Below, piece by piece: positions 11,002 through 21,731 of a DNA stretch of 53,734 nucleotides. The notes beneath the pieces were generated by a model. It searched no databases. It was not told where the DNA came from and saw only the letters and a list, made by a program, of their open reading frames with translations. The number at the start of each line of letters is the position of its first letter. Positions within the stretch are counted from its first letter, which is position 1. The stretch covers positions 1-53,734 of the forward strand of contig JAMYHX010000291.1 in assembly GCA_025529335.1 (NCBI GenBank), written 5' to 3'. Position numbers and translations under genes: made by a program. The stretch comes from Rhizopus sp. PT2906. Lineage: Eukaryota > Mucoromycota > Mucoromycetes > Mucorales > Rhizopodaceae.

Positions 11002-12264
11002 CTATGCTATTGAAATAAAAAATGTAAATAATAATAATAAAAGAATGCCTAAAGTGAATGATGGTCTTGGCCTATTTCCAAAAGAGTTTTCTTGATCATC
11101 CAAAAGTAGCTTATAATCTGGCATAACTGCGCCTATCCACATAGTGTCATCACTAATTAATCCGTTTTCGTCAGCTACAACACCAATATTCCATTTTTTT
11201 GCAGACCTGTCAGTTTGTTGTTCATCATCAGCCATTTCCTGACAGTTTGCACAGGGTGGTTCATACCATGGATCTGTTAGATTATGAGTGGATATACCAG
11301 AGACTTGTGAAATCCAGTCCAAGACAGTGGCCACATTGGCAAAACTTTCTGTCACTGAATTGGTCATGTTGTTTTCTCTGTTTGGTACAGGACAGGTAGG
11401 TGCCTTGACGTCCCGGGCACCGTAAATCCGCACAAGATTCCCCAAGACAAATGAAACATGAATCGTTTGACTATTGTCCTTTGGATCAGTCATTGGCTGA
11501 CGAGTGATGAGAGGACTACCAGAGTCTCCATGACAAGCGATTTGTTCGTCTGTATCTGTTTTTGCTTCTATATTGGACGTATTATCAAATCGCGTGATAT
11601 TTAGTACAAGCTTCTGTAAGACTTTGGCTTGGCTACCATCAAGGTCGGTGTACCCGAATCCAATGAATTCGCCTATGAATGTTGTGTCAATGAACAAAAA
11701 TCGTGAATATATTAAAGGGAAACTACCTTGTGTTGACGATAGTTGTGTTATTTCGGGATACCATAACGGAGCTCGGCGTACTCTTCGGGACGGCCTTAGA
11801 GTGGAATCCAATTTGATGATAGCCACATCATAGCTTGGATTGATGGTAGATGAAACGTTATATAACGGATGAACTATCCAATCAGCAATGCCTGTCATTC
11901 TTTGACGCTGCCGATTAACATCACGGTAGCTCACAAAATAAGGGTTCTGTTCTTTGGAATAATCTGACGGATGATGATCTGCATCTGCTACACAATGGGC
12001 TGCTGTCAAGACAAACGCGGGGCTATAGGAGAGAAGCGTCCCTCCACAAAGGTGAGGGTAGCCAATCATTACGTAGAATGGATACTGAAAAGAATCGGTT
12101 ACGTCTGTTCCATGCTGTATGCATAATATCTTGCGGAAAAATAACGCAAAACAAGTAATGATAACAATGATCATACCAACAGATAAAAAGTGTAAAAAAA
12201 AAGACGTTGAAGGGCGCTGAATAATGTCTTTTATATGAGAGAATGTACATTCTTTCAAAAACAC
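11002..12264 (-). CDS. Trypsin-like (S1 family) serine protease, membrane-anchored
   Basis: Single exon, 420 residues. The catalytic triad is present: His in 'LTAAHC', Asp in 'SYDVAIIKL' and Ser in 'CHGDSGSPL'. A hydrophobic segment at about residues 22-44 follows a charged start, suggesting a signal anchor rather than a cleaved signal peptide. The domain starts with 'IQHGTDV' in place of the usual IVGG activation site. After the protease domain come a Cys pair ('CANC') and an acidic linker, then a Leu/Phe-rich hydrophobic C-terminus ending in 'FFISIA', resembling a GPI-attachment signal or a tail anchor. Several N-x-S/T sites fit a secretory route. It probably acts at the cell surface or in the endomembrane lumen; the substrate is unknown. 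Its 3' end nearly abuts MPH1, and its promoter holds a C9 run (12288-12296). Confidence 0.85.
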   Translation of the reverse strand: MFLKECTFSHIKDIIQRPSTSFFLHFLSVGMIIVIITCFALFFRKILCIQHGTDVTDSFQYPFYVMIGYPHLCGGTLLSYSPAFVLTAAHCVADADHHPSDYSKEQNPYFVSYRDVNRQRQRMTGIADWIVHPLYNVSSTINPSYDVAIIKLDSTLRPSRRVRRAPLWYPEITQLSSTQGSFPLIYSRFLFIDTTFIGEFIGFGYTDLDGSQAKVLQKLVLNITRFDNTSNIEAKTDTDEQIACHGDSGSPLITRQPMTDPKDNSQTIHVSFVLGNLVRIYGARDVKAPTCPVPNRENNMTNSVTESFANVATVLDWISQVSGISTHNLTDPWYEPPCANCQEMADDEQQTDRSAKKWNIGVVADENGLISDDTMWIGAVMPDYKLLLDDQENSFGNRPRPSFTLGILLLLLFTFFISIA

Positions 12265-12411
12265 CTCCTGTCATCTACTTTGAACGCCCCCCCCCTCTTT
12301 GACAAACGTGCGTGTTTTCAAAAGCAATTCCTTTATTATATACGTCAGTCATTTTTGTTTAACCCCTTCCCTTTTTTCTTTTGCTCATTACAAAATTCTT
12401 TTAATGATAAC

Positions 12412-14568
12412 CTAATAATTATTAGTATATGCTTGTTGCTGCTGCTGGCCGGGGTAAATAGGAGCAGCAGGATTAGCGTTGGGAAAACTCATTGGTGATT
12501 GATAGGGAGGGTATGGAGCAAAAGGTTGTTGTGGTTGTTGCTGCTGCTGTTGTTGTTGTAGTGGTGATTGTGATGGCTGCTGTTGTTGAAGTGGGGGCGC
12601 TTGTGAGCTTGTTTGTTCAGGTATATTTTGATACAAGGCAGAAAATTCAGAGTGTTGCTGCTGCGAAGGAGGTTGCTTATTTTGATCATAAGCGGATTGA
12701 TATTGATTTTCTCCTATGCTCTGTTGCTGTGGCTGCTGCAGTAACTGTTGAGATGGTGGCACAATAGTTGTTGGAGACTGATGAACAGGTTCATTATAAT
12801 AACCAGCGGGTGCTTGAACGGGTGTTGCATTAGACTGAACAGGTGTAGGTGGCTGTGGGGCAGAGCTTTGGTAATTAAAGGATTGTGGTTGAGATGGTGG
12901 AGCAAATGATTGATAGTTATAGTACTGAGGTTCATATGAAAAAGGTTGACCGGTGGGTGGGTATCCATAAGAGCTCTGAACATTTGAGTATCTTGCCAAT
13001 GAGTTTGAAAGCATGGTGTCGTACATTCTTCGAGCTTGTATGAACTTTTCGTTCAAAGCAACAAGTTCATCTATAGTACATAGTTAGTATCTGTCGCATG
13101 TGTACTCCTCCCTTTCTCTCTCTATTACCTTTTTTCAAACTATACTTCTCAATCAATTTTACCAGCTTAGGTCTAATGGATAACGCATTGTTGTACAGAC
13201 TTTGAAGCTCATCATTATCAGAAAATGAGTCCCTGAGACGAGGGTCTGGGTTTGTTAACAATTCCAATAAGCGATCGATGTTGCTTGTTTGATTCAAGAC
13301 CTCATTTTCAATAGAGGCTTCTTTCTGTATATCAGAAGGTGATGGATCTATAATCTTTTCCACATAGTTAACAGGGAATATGCCTGTTCTTCCTCTTAAC
13401 TCTCCTTTCCACCAGTCTCGATAAACACTTTCGATAACTCTGATGATATCGCCCTTTTCAAATCCTAGCTCACCTTGCTCTGTTGGTTGAAAGTCATATA
13501 AAGCTCTTACTCGTGAAATTTGAGGTTGGTTATCATTCTGGCTATCTGTTAATATTATCGTATTATTATTTATGCTTATTTTTACCTTGTTTGTATTAGC
13601 ACTTTGTGTGTTGTTTGTAGTACTCGTGGTAGTAGTAGTAGTAGCAGTAGCAACAGTAGTGGATGACTATAAACATGAAGGTCAAAAAAGGAAATTTTCA
13701 TTGTATCCGTTTTCCAAACCTTGAATCCTGCCCGCTTATTGTTTTCTGATTCAGAAAGCGATAAAGCCAAAGCCAACTGAAGCTCCTCCTCCTCTTTTTG
13801 CTTATCAAGCTCAGACTAGAATGTGTTATTAGTAAGAGGTCCTTCATTATTCTGAATGTTGTTGTCTTACTTGAGTAAACTCTTTCTTAGGCTTTTGAGG
13901 GGAAGGGAATGGTACGCCTTCCGCACGTAAAGAGTGATATACTTCATTCATTAAACCCAGTGTAGAGTCAGCTCTGAATTCAAAAGAACACATTTGAATC
14001 AACTCTAAGATGCGTACTCTAACTTTTGAATGAACATTCTATTATCTTTGTATTAGTCTTATAATTCCTTGTTTCTTTTTATTTTTACCCTATCGTGAAC
14101 AAGCTTCACGAGTGTATTGGTGAACGAACGAGAAGAGATTTCCCTGTGAACTATTAAATCACAGTTTTTGACCAATGCTTCAGTCAACTATACACAAATA
14201 TAAGTTAGAAATAAAACAAAAAAAGAGAGTAGTTGGAATAGTTACAGCCAATGCATATAGCTGGACATTAGGATTTCTGTTGTTCAGACGCTTTTCAACC
14301 GCAGCAATGCAATCTCTTGCACTATACATAATACTTATTAAGACCCACTTTGTATATTATTTACAATCTTTTTCTTCACCTTTCAGTAGAGGCCCTAGAC
14401 AGCTTATCCGTCACAGCCAATATAAGTTCCCAGTTCTCTCCCGTTAAGTTTTCGTCGGTTGCAGCAGCTATTCAACAAGTAAGATTATCTCGACTAAAAA
14501 AAAAACTCAATAGTAGTAAAGGGTTTCTTACCAACACATTCATCAAATGGATTGGTTCTAGAAAACAT
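12412..14568 (-). CDS. HSE1: ESCRT-0 subunit HSE1 (STAM family)
   Basis: Eight exons: 14532-14568, 14380-14467, 14246-14321, 14089-14187, 13871-14038, 13720-13815, 13129-13666 and 12412-13070. They total 1761 nt (586 residues) with consistent phases. Domains in order: VHS (residues 1 to about 140; 'MFSRTNPFDE', 'ATDENLTGENWELIL'), a ubiquitin-interacting motif ('EEELQLALALSLSE'), a short T/N-rich linker, SH3 ('ALYDF', 'DWWKGEL', 'GIFPVNYVE'), a GAT-like helical region, and a Gln/Pro/Tyr-rich tail. With Vps27, Hse1 binds ubiquitinated cargo on endosomes and starts multivesicular-body sorting; the SH3 recruits deubiquitinases. The intron after the UIM uses a weak GTTTGG donor but is required to keep the frame. 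The Gln-rich tail carries CAG/CAA repeats. Confidence 0.93.
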
Positions 14569-14781
14569 AAGTCTCAATAAGAAAGAAAGAAAGTGACCAA
14601 GAATATTCATTTGTCTCGGCATTAGTTTCATTGAAAACGGAGATTGAATTATTGACCAAAAGTCCTTGTCAGTAGATCCTTTGTCTTGTTCATTCTTGGC
14701 TCATGTTGATTGTTCGTAGATGGCTTAAATCAATCAGTCAGAAAAGATGCTTTTCAACAAAATTAGAAAATGACGTGGCTA

Positions 14782-16086
14782 TGGCAGAATACTATTTTGA
14801 AAATGGTATTGTTTATTACAATAGAAAGCGATATTCATATTCATGTTGTTAGGCCTAAGAAAAGTAAAGCCATACTATTATGATTTTCATGCCTATGTAA
14901 AGCCAAGGATGATTGGCAAAACTATTCTGGATACATATGTAACAGAGTATCGTGGAAGATCAGAACTTTATTATGTAAGTATTTTCATTATCTTACAAAC
15001 TGGGTGTTTAATTGATATATTAGAGATATGCAATAGAAAAGGAACTGATTACTGTGAATCATAAAAAGGTTGAATGTGACACTGTGCTTCAACATAATGA
15101 TCTTGTTATTCACAGGGTACACAGACATGAGCCACCCGTCACAGATCAGGATGTCAAAGTTGTATATGAGGATGAAGGTTTAGTAGTTATCAATAAGCCT
15201 GGTAGTATTCAGGTTCATCCAGGTGGAAGATATAGACATAACACAGCAGTTCATATCCTAATGAAAGAAAGGGGCTATGATAGACTTTTCCGTAAGCATC
15301 ATATTATAAGAAGTAGGAGAACTTGTTGATTAAAAGATTAGAAAATAACAGCAATCAATCGACTTGACCGATCCACTTCTGGTTTAACTCTCATAGCAAA
15401 GAATTCTCAGAGAGCAGCATATATCAAGAAAGAGTTGAGAGAAAGAACCATTGAAAAAGAATATATTTGTAGAGTGATGGGTAAATTTCCAAGGTATTGT
15501 TAATGGGGGAGATCTTTGTATTTTGAGCATAAAAATGAACATTGTATACAGTCAACAGATTGTCTGTGATGCGCCTATCAAGCAGTTAGCCTATGAAGTT
15601 CCTTACAACTATGTCCATCCTGACGGGAAGGATTGCATTACTGTATTCGATAGAATAAGCTTCAATGGACGGACAAGTATTGTACGATGTAGACCTGTCA
15701 CCGGACGTACCCATCAGATACGCGTTCATTTGCGATATTTAGGATATCCAATAGCTAATGATCCTATCTATGGATTTTTGACTCCATGGTCAGATTTATT
15801 GCCATCATCTGGCTCAGTAGATAATACGGAAGCTATCATTCAATCCATGATCCATACCACACCTGACGACTACATGAAGGATCCCTTTGATGAGTCAGAT
15901 TTGCCAAGATGCCAAGAATGTAATGTGCCCATCATACAAACAGACCCAACGCCAAACCAATTAGCCTTATGGTTACATGCAGTCAAATACACAGCCTCAG
16001 GGTGGTCATATGAATCCCCCTTACCAGAGTGGGCTAGTAGCTCGTTCAAAGACGATGATCTTATTATCCCTGCTTCACATTATTAA
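14782..16086 (+). CDS. RluA-family pseudouridine synthase (PUS9/RIB2-like)
   Basis: Five exons: 14782-14806, 14853-14974, 15024-15291, 15352-15493 and 15552-16086; 363 residues, frame closed. 'GLRKVKPYYYDFHAYVK' and 'RSELYYRYAIEKE' match the N-terminal region of fungal PUS9/RIB2 proteins. An S4-like segment follows ('VNHKKVECDTVL'), then 'VINKPGSIQVHPGGRY', the catalytic 'NRLDRSTSG' (nucleophilic Asp in RLD) and 'VTGRTHQIRVHL'. The C-terminus has a CxxC and 'ALWLHAVKY...PLPEWA', as in this subfamily. PUS9 and RIB2/PUS8 modify U32 of mitochondrial and cytosolic tRNAs. The start is uncertain: 14782 is the first ATG in frame, and an upstream ATG at 14703 is in another frame that soon stops, so a missed 5' exon is possible. 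Confidence 0.88.
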
Positions 16087-16149
16087 AGATGACACTAATA
16101 TCTACTAGATTTTTTTTGTATGAAAAGTGTGGACTTTAACATTTTTTTT

Positions 16150-16790
16150 TAAAATATATTATGTGTTTATAGTAGAAGATAACTTCCGTTCAAAAGGCAA
16201 CGTCGACAGGAATCCGCTATGTTCCAAGTCGAAACTATTGACGACTGCAGTGGTATACCACGGAATGTCATCGAACACGCAACGCCAGTGGTATTTCCAG
16301 AGTGTTGAGATACCCGCACCAAAGAAACAAAGAATGTCCATATCGGCTATTGTTTGCTCATCTACTGTAACAAAAGAAATGAGCACAGACCATATTTCAT
16401 CTTCGGTAAGGAACTAGTCCAGCAGAGAATATCTCTCGAACATGGAGAACCAGAGGTTAAACTTGGGAGGGCAGCTTACAAAGAGGTAGAAACTTGCCTC
16501 AGTGTCTTGCTGACAGAGTCTACACAGTGGAGAGGTGGTCACGCAGAGGTTCCAGGCATGCTGTAAAGCAGCTGTAGAGATGCAGTCATGTAACAGGCGA
16601 AACCGAGGTGTGAATGCCTTGGGAGGTATAGTTAGGAACCAAAAACGTTGTCCAGTACTGTGGTTGAAGAAGCAGCGGATGAGACAGAGCCAAAGGCGGA
16701 TAACAGAGGTGTGTGAGCATACTGTGATCTTTGTGCCAAAAGAATCAGCTAGCTTATTAAACACGAACTGTATCTTTACCTATCAACATC
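16150..16790 (-). mobile_element. Decayed LINE-type retrotransposon, 3' end (zf-RVT region)
   Basis: Minus-strand frames at 16414-16764 and 16159-16386 read as the zinc-knuckle C-terminus of a fungal LINE polymerase: a 'FWFLTIPPKAFTPRFRLLHD' stretch, then 'CRLCQQDTEASFYLFVSCP' (C-x2-C...H/F-x4-C pattern, one His lost), then 'ISTLWKYHWRCVFDDIPW'. The two frames are offset and the pieces are short, so this is a remnant without reverse transcriptase. The assignment rests on family pattern recognition, not alignment. Confidence 0.6.
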
Positions 16791-17518
16791 ACGTGCAATA
16801 TTTCGTATGTAGGGAATATCTAAGCTACGCACATAATACATTGCGGCAAAATTCAAGTTATGACGTGTCCGTATTGTGGCCTTCTACCACAGGAGATGGA
16901 GGAACAACTTCATTTGTAGGACGGGCAGGAACTTCTATGGCCATAGCCTGATCCTTGCTTCCAATGAAACTATCCAAGTCCACGTGTGATTGACTTTCAG
17001 AAAACTGGTAGCTTCGACCCTTGCTGTCCTAGGGAGAGGATGAATAGGCCCAGGAGAAGTACACGCTTTTGCCGTTAACGCGGCAGATGATTTTTCGAAA
17101 TGCTTCTATCACTTCCATTAGCAAAGCAAATGCGCAATGGATGAAGAGTGTGGTTCTTCTACATTAAGTTGTCAAAATAATTAAACTTCTATCATTTATC
17201 TACCAAAGTCTTATTACATCCCTCAAAAAAGACAAGTATATGACACATGGGAGCCTCACTTTCGGTATTCATATACATGCGTTTGTGAAACACAACCCCG
17301 TTACAACAGTGGTTACGACATAGCTATCCATTTGAATGAGAATATAGAAAGAAAAAAAAAAGATATCAACTGTCAAATATAAGAAAAAGACCGACAACTA
17401 TAGACAGTTATGGAAGATATACAAGCAAAGAGACAAGGTTTAGTTTAGTTTACGTGCAAGACGTTTTGAAGTTCTATAATATTTATGAAAGCAAAAATAA
17501 CAGCAAAAATTGTATAAT
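16791..17518. other. Gene-free stretch beside LINE remnant
   Basis: On the minus strand, about 17080-17135 reads 'MEVIEAFRKIICRVNGK' then stops. It may be more of the same retrotransposon or another repeat. Nothing else is recognisable. Confidence 0.35.
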
Positions 17519-17830
17519 TTAATCCTCTTTTATATCTATCACTTCACTCTTTCTGGATGAGAGGTCCGAATACATACTTAAGTTGCCAAATAGTATGGTA
17601 TTATATGTGTTATTGTCAATGTCAGTTGAAGTAGGAGCAGCAGGAGCAACAGGAGTGGAAACATTTGCTCGAGCAGTACATTGTGTTTGCAGGTCTTGCA
17701 AACTTTCTTCAAAGTATGCAGCTCTCATTCGTCGTTGACGCTTCATGAGTCTCGGTTCACTGTCATGGGGAAGGGTAGCTTTAGGAAAGTTATCAGGAAG
17801 GAAAGAAAGTGCTACTAAGAGCGCTATATC
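17519..17830 (-). pseudogene. Truncated hypothetical coding segment abutting the Tc1 copy
   Basis: An open minus-strand frame covers about 100 residues ('MKRQRRMRAAYFEESLQDL', then an Ala/Pro/Thr-rich stretch, ending 'SEVIDIKED'). The frame continues beyond 17830 only as antisense of the Tc1 transposase, so the real piece is cut there. It could be the last exon of a gene broken by the transposon. The family is unknown. Confidence 0.3.
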
Positions 17831-18016
17831 ATACCTGTTTGGTGATGGTTTGGGGCTGCTTCTGGTCTGGTGGTTATGGCCCTTTGGTGACATTGAAAGG
17901 CTCCATCAACCACACGGCATATACCAAGTGTCTACATGACCACTTCTTTCATTGGTCTGAAAACTTGAAAGAGGAAGAGAAGACTGACTTCATATTTTAA
18001 GGAGATGGTGCTACCT

Positions 18017-18095
18017 GCTATACACTCTTTCCGGAAAGTAAATTCGCCTCTGATCGAAAATAAATACACCCATGATGAGAACAAAATTCATGTTG
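18017..18095 (+). repeat. Repeat R2, copy 1
   Basis: It begins TATACACTCTTTCCGGAAAG (containing the palindrome CTTTCCGGAAAG) and matches 53661-53734 nearly base for base, apart from one substitution and a 5-base ATGAT insertion. It starts exactly where the Tc1 transposase reading breaks off, so R2 probably marks the left edge of the inserted element. The TATA at its start would fit a TA target site. Confidence 0.75.
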
Positions 18096-18617
18096 CATGA
18101 AATGTAAATTCGTCGTCGCCAAGAATATTAACAAATGGGCTCTGTCTTGGAGTTGAAATTAACTCTTTTGACTTGATGTCGTTTTATTCAAACATATTTT
18201 TCTTTGTCGTCTTTTTACGCAAATAATTTTTTTATTTTATGACAACATTTTATAAAATTAATGTCAATAATTAATAAAAATAGAGTACAGGCAAGCAGAC
18301 AAATGGTACTGTTGTATTCAGCTATAGTTGTAATTTAAAAAGGTTATTAAGTCAATGACTTGAGAATTAGATTCTTTATTAAGAAGAGCTGAATATTATT
18401 AAATTAAGTTTGTGTGTGTGTTTACTTGGGTAGAGAATCTATGGTCACTATTTATATTATTGTCGTCATTGGCATTATTTATGCTTATATTATTATTGCT
18501 ATACTAGTAGCTACTATAGTTGTTGTCAGTATTCTTATCCTTATCAGATGCGACAGAGGAATACAAAGTAGAATGTATGCTCTACTGTAAGATTATACTC
18601 GAGTTATTATAATGATT
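18021..18617. mobile_element. About 0.6-kb insertion inside the Tc1 transposase (R2 + R1)
   Basis: Non-coding, AT-rich. The left edge is repeat R2 and the right part is repeat R1 (18317-18597). Transposase homology stops at the left edge and resumes just past the right edge. The two ends are not inverted repeats of each other, so it may be one element of unknown class or two successive insertions. Confidence 0.55.
18317..18597 (+). repeat. Repeat R1, copy a
   Basis: About 280 bp, similar to 34821-35056 (reverse) and 36205-36441 (forward). Shared landmarks are ATTCTTTATTAAGAAGAG, CAGATGCG followed by AGAGGAA, and the end GAATGTATGCTCTACTGTAA then GATTATA. No coding potential. Confidence 0.8.
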
Positions 18618-19148
18618 ATCTCATCAAATACGTCATTGGTGAAGCTGGCACGAACAAAGTTATCAAATCAAGAGCTTTGACAACTGACCAAGTCATGGCT
18701 CTGATTTGAACCCAATCGAGCATTTGCAGTGGGCCCTCAAGCAGCGTGTTCGTAAGAGAAGACACCAAATACACAATGTAGAGCAGCTCGAGGGTGTCCT
18801 TCACGATGAGTGGAAGATGTTTCCACTTGAACTGGCAGAGAAGCTTGTTGCAGATATGCCTCCAGGTACCAGGCAGTTATTGATGCTAAAGGAGGGCATA
18901 CAATCTATTAAAAATAATTTTACCATATAAATTTCAAATGTCTATCATTTTATTACAAACATCCTGAGGCTCTCGTTTTCATTTGTGCTTGCAGTACTAA
19001 GATTGAACTTTGGGGAGTGTATAATTTTCAAAATTGGAAGAAAGAGTGTCCACTTTCAAAAAAAAAAAGAGTGGCTACTTTGTAAGAGAACTTTTTTTTT
19101 TTATTTGTACAGAAATATATACTTTATATACAAAAGAAAATGCAAGAA

Positions 19149-21731
19149 TTATACAATAAGCTCTTGAAGCTTAGCGGGTGCCTTGATCGCTTCCTTTGCG
19201 TTTGGACTAATTCCGGGACACTGGCTAATATTTAACATCCTCAATTGTCCTAATTCCAGAATTGAATATATAGTTGTATCAGTCACACGAACACAACCTC
19301 TGATATTGAGTGAACCCATAGATTGTGATGCTAGCAAGGTACGGACGGATACGTCAGAGACGGCAGCACCACAAAAGCTGACGTCGAGGTACTCGAGTTG
19401 TTTCAATGTAGCGAGTCTTTCGATGGCACTATCTGATAAAGCACAACAGAAGCTTAAAGATAGTCTCTTCAAGTTTGGTGTTGCGGATATCAAGTAACCT
19501 ATGGCTTGGTCTGTTAGAAAGCTGCAATCGTTCAGATTCAATTATTGCAGTTGTGGAAAGTGTGTAGATGTCCAAGCTAAAAATCCAATATCAGTAATAC
19601 GTGTACAACGTTGAAGGTTGAGTAACTGTAATGTATTGGAACAATAGCTGGCCAAGTGTCGCATCGTCGTGTCAGATAACTTTTTGCAGTAGGATACAGA
19701 CAGCTCTTCCAGCATCGGATATGCGTTGGATGCTTTTGCATCGAGCAATCTGAATATTCCAGTATCGCTAATTTTGCGACAGTTTGATAAATTCAGTCGA
19801 GTGAGCTGAGGACATGCTGTTCCTAAGAGTGCGAGGCTTTTGTCGGTCAAAAGCCAACATGAGCTAAGATCCATGGCTTCTACACTTGGCAAATTCTCCA
19901 CCAACACTTTAAATCCGTCATCGGTCAAATAGAAGCACTGAGAAAGATTCAAAGAGCGTACTCGGCTTCCAGTGAACTGAACAAGATGATTCACGTTGCT
20001 GTCGGTTATTTTTTTATGCATAGAACTCCAATCAAGCGATTTCAAGACATTATTGTTTTGCTGGATAAACTCTCGGCATTGCTTAGACACCATTGAAAGC
20101 TGCAGTATGGACGTAAAGTCAAGGCAATTGACAATACGCGATAAAATATCTTCAGTGAATAAGCTTAACTGTCCCTTGATCACTGGTTGAGAGATCTTGG
20201 GTTGTGGCTGGGTGCTTTCAGTCGTCATTTTTGTCTGCTGAGTCTCATGCTTGTCAGGCTTGATATGTCGATTTGCAAGCGCAACCAGATTAGGATCGGA
20301 CCATACGGCTACACTAGCCCTTCTTCTTCTCGTCTCTGACTTTTTCAAATTGCTCGTGGGCGTAGGAGGTAACAAGGTAGGATCTTGGTCGGCCGTCGTA
20401 CTACACACGGAGTTAGTTGGAATAGTCAAAGACGACAATCCCTCAGGAGAAAGCTGTTCGTGGTTTGCGCGTGGAGAAATAGGAGTATCTAATGAATATG
20501 TCATTAAACACAGATATATCATCATTACCACATATTTTCCGCATTTTACCTATCGCTTCTTCTACAGCTCTCATTTGATACACTCCTGTCTATAAAGAAC
20601 AGTGTTATATTACATATCATGGTTCATTATTTTCTTACCATTGACTGTAAATGACTAAGTGAGATTTCTGCCATTGCTTTAAAGCGACCCAATAAATCTG
20701 GGAAATGATGAACAACATCCATAAAATCCGATTTTTTCAAAATATATAGTTCCAGTGCTGTCACTGCCCTTGCATTAGTAGCCCTCGGCGTATTTAATAA
20801 TACAGAAATAGCACCAAAATAATCTCCTGGGCTTAATCGAGTAATAGGTACCAATATTCCTGAATCGTCTGTGTTGGTAAGTTCTACTGTGCCTAAAAAG
20901 TCAGGCAAGATTAATAATGACAAAAATCATGCAATGGACAAGTCTTTCTCTCTTTTTACCACTAATGATAAATATGAGCTCACTTCCATATTCGCCTTTA
21001 CTAATAATAATCGCATTAGGTGCATAATGACGAGGTTCAACCTTGAGCGATATAAGATGTAAAAACTCTTCTGGACAGCCTTGAAAAAAGGGGATCTACC
21101 CTAGAGAGAGTGAACAAGAGGGGGTCTCCAACAAAAAGGAAATTATATCCCTTGGATGAGATCTTACCTTTTGAAGTAATTGACGAATGCCAGTAAAGTC
21201 TTCAATGTTACGCTCTGTCATCGGTTTCAAACTAACCTTTTCTTTCACTCCAAGATTTTTACTCTTGTTTAATACCGCCAATCTTTCTTCAGCCTCAAAT
21301 CGAAGCATTCTCTCAACTTCTGGGTACTGTGGTAACAAATTATTTACTTCCTCAGCTGTTAATGAAGCAACGATACACTTTGTTCTGGCAATCACCGTTG
21401 CTGTACGGGGCATAGAATAAAGAATACCGATTTCACCAAAGCATGATCCTTGCGATAAGTTGGCATAAATTCGTTCAAAATCGGCAGAACATACATCGAC
21501 TGAACCTCTTAATAAGAAAAACATGGCCTTTGCAGGTTCTCCTTCAACAACAATCACATCTCGTGGTCCATATGTTCTTAAATGCATTCTACAGGCGATT
21601 TTTTCCAAAAAGCTTTCATTATTAGCTCTTTGAAATAATGAATGGTGCCTAAGGGAGTGTAATAGTTCGGGTGGAACAGTATTATGCGAGGTTGTATGCC
21701 ATGCAGTGTCTGTTTTTTGTATATCAAGCAT
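19149..21731 (-). CDS. Two cyclic-nucleotide-binding domains fused to F-box and leucine-rich repeats; in-frame stop in LRRs
   Basis: Five exons by splice signal and frame: 21168-21731, 20960-21095, 20639-20892, 20550-20589 and 19149-20488. The product is about 777 residues if the internal stop is ignored. Order: first cyclic-nucleotide domain ('GEPAKAMFFLLRGSVDV'; cassette 'FGEIGILYSMPRTATV', with the Glu and Arg that hold cAMP in PKA regulatory subunits); second domain ('GEYGSELIFIISG'; cassette 'FGAISVLLNTPRATNARA', Glu replaced by Ala, Arg kept); a helix; an F-box ('LSLFTEDILSRIVNCL'); then AMN1/RNI-type LRRs with repeated 'LNLSxCxxITDxG'. A TAA at 19542-19544 sits where a Tyr-like residue is expected in one LRR; the same frame then continues through about 130 more LRR residues to the final stop. 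An SCF adaptor responding to cyclic nucleotide is the obvious inference. The stop makes it a possible pseudogene, allele or sequencing error. Confidence 0.8.

Larger units (their letters stand above)
17830..19075 (+). mobile_element. Tc1/mariner-type transposon remnant, split by a later insertion
   Basis: The transposase appears in two pieces. The first (17830-18020) reads 'VMVWGCFWSGGYGPL' and runs to 'GDGATCYT', the strand that carries the second catalytic Asp. The second (about 18618-18927) reads 'YQIKSFDN-stop-PS' then 'SDLNPIEHLQWALKQRV' with the third acidic residue, and ends at a TAA near 18927. The conserved Trp before the second part is now TGA, and frames shift. The right end has 'GAAAGAGTGTCCACTTT' and 'GAGTGGCTA', which look like a terminal repeat next to a TA target. 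The left end is missing. About 600 bp of foreign DNA lie between the two pieces. Inactive. Confidence 0.75.

Noticed and set aside
13547..13586. Possible extra intron in HSE1 (GTAAAA...AACAG, 40 nt)
   Set aside because: Removing it shifts the frame and destroys the SH3 start; read through, the frame is open and continues into the SH3 domain.
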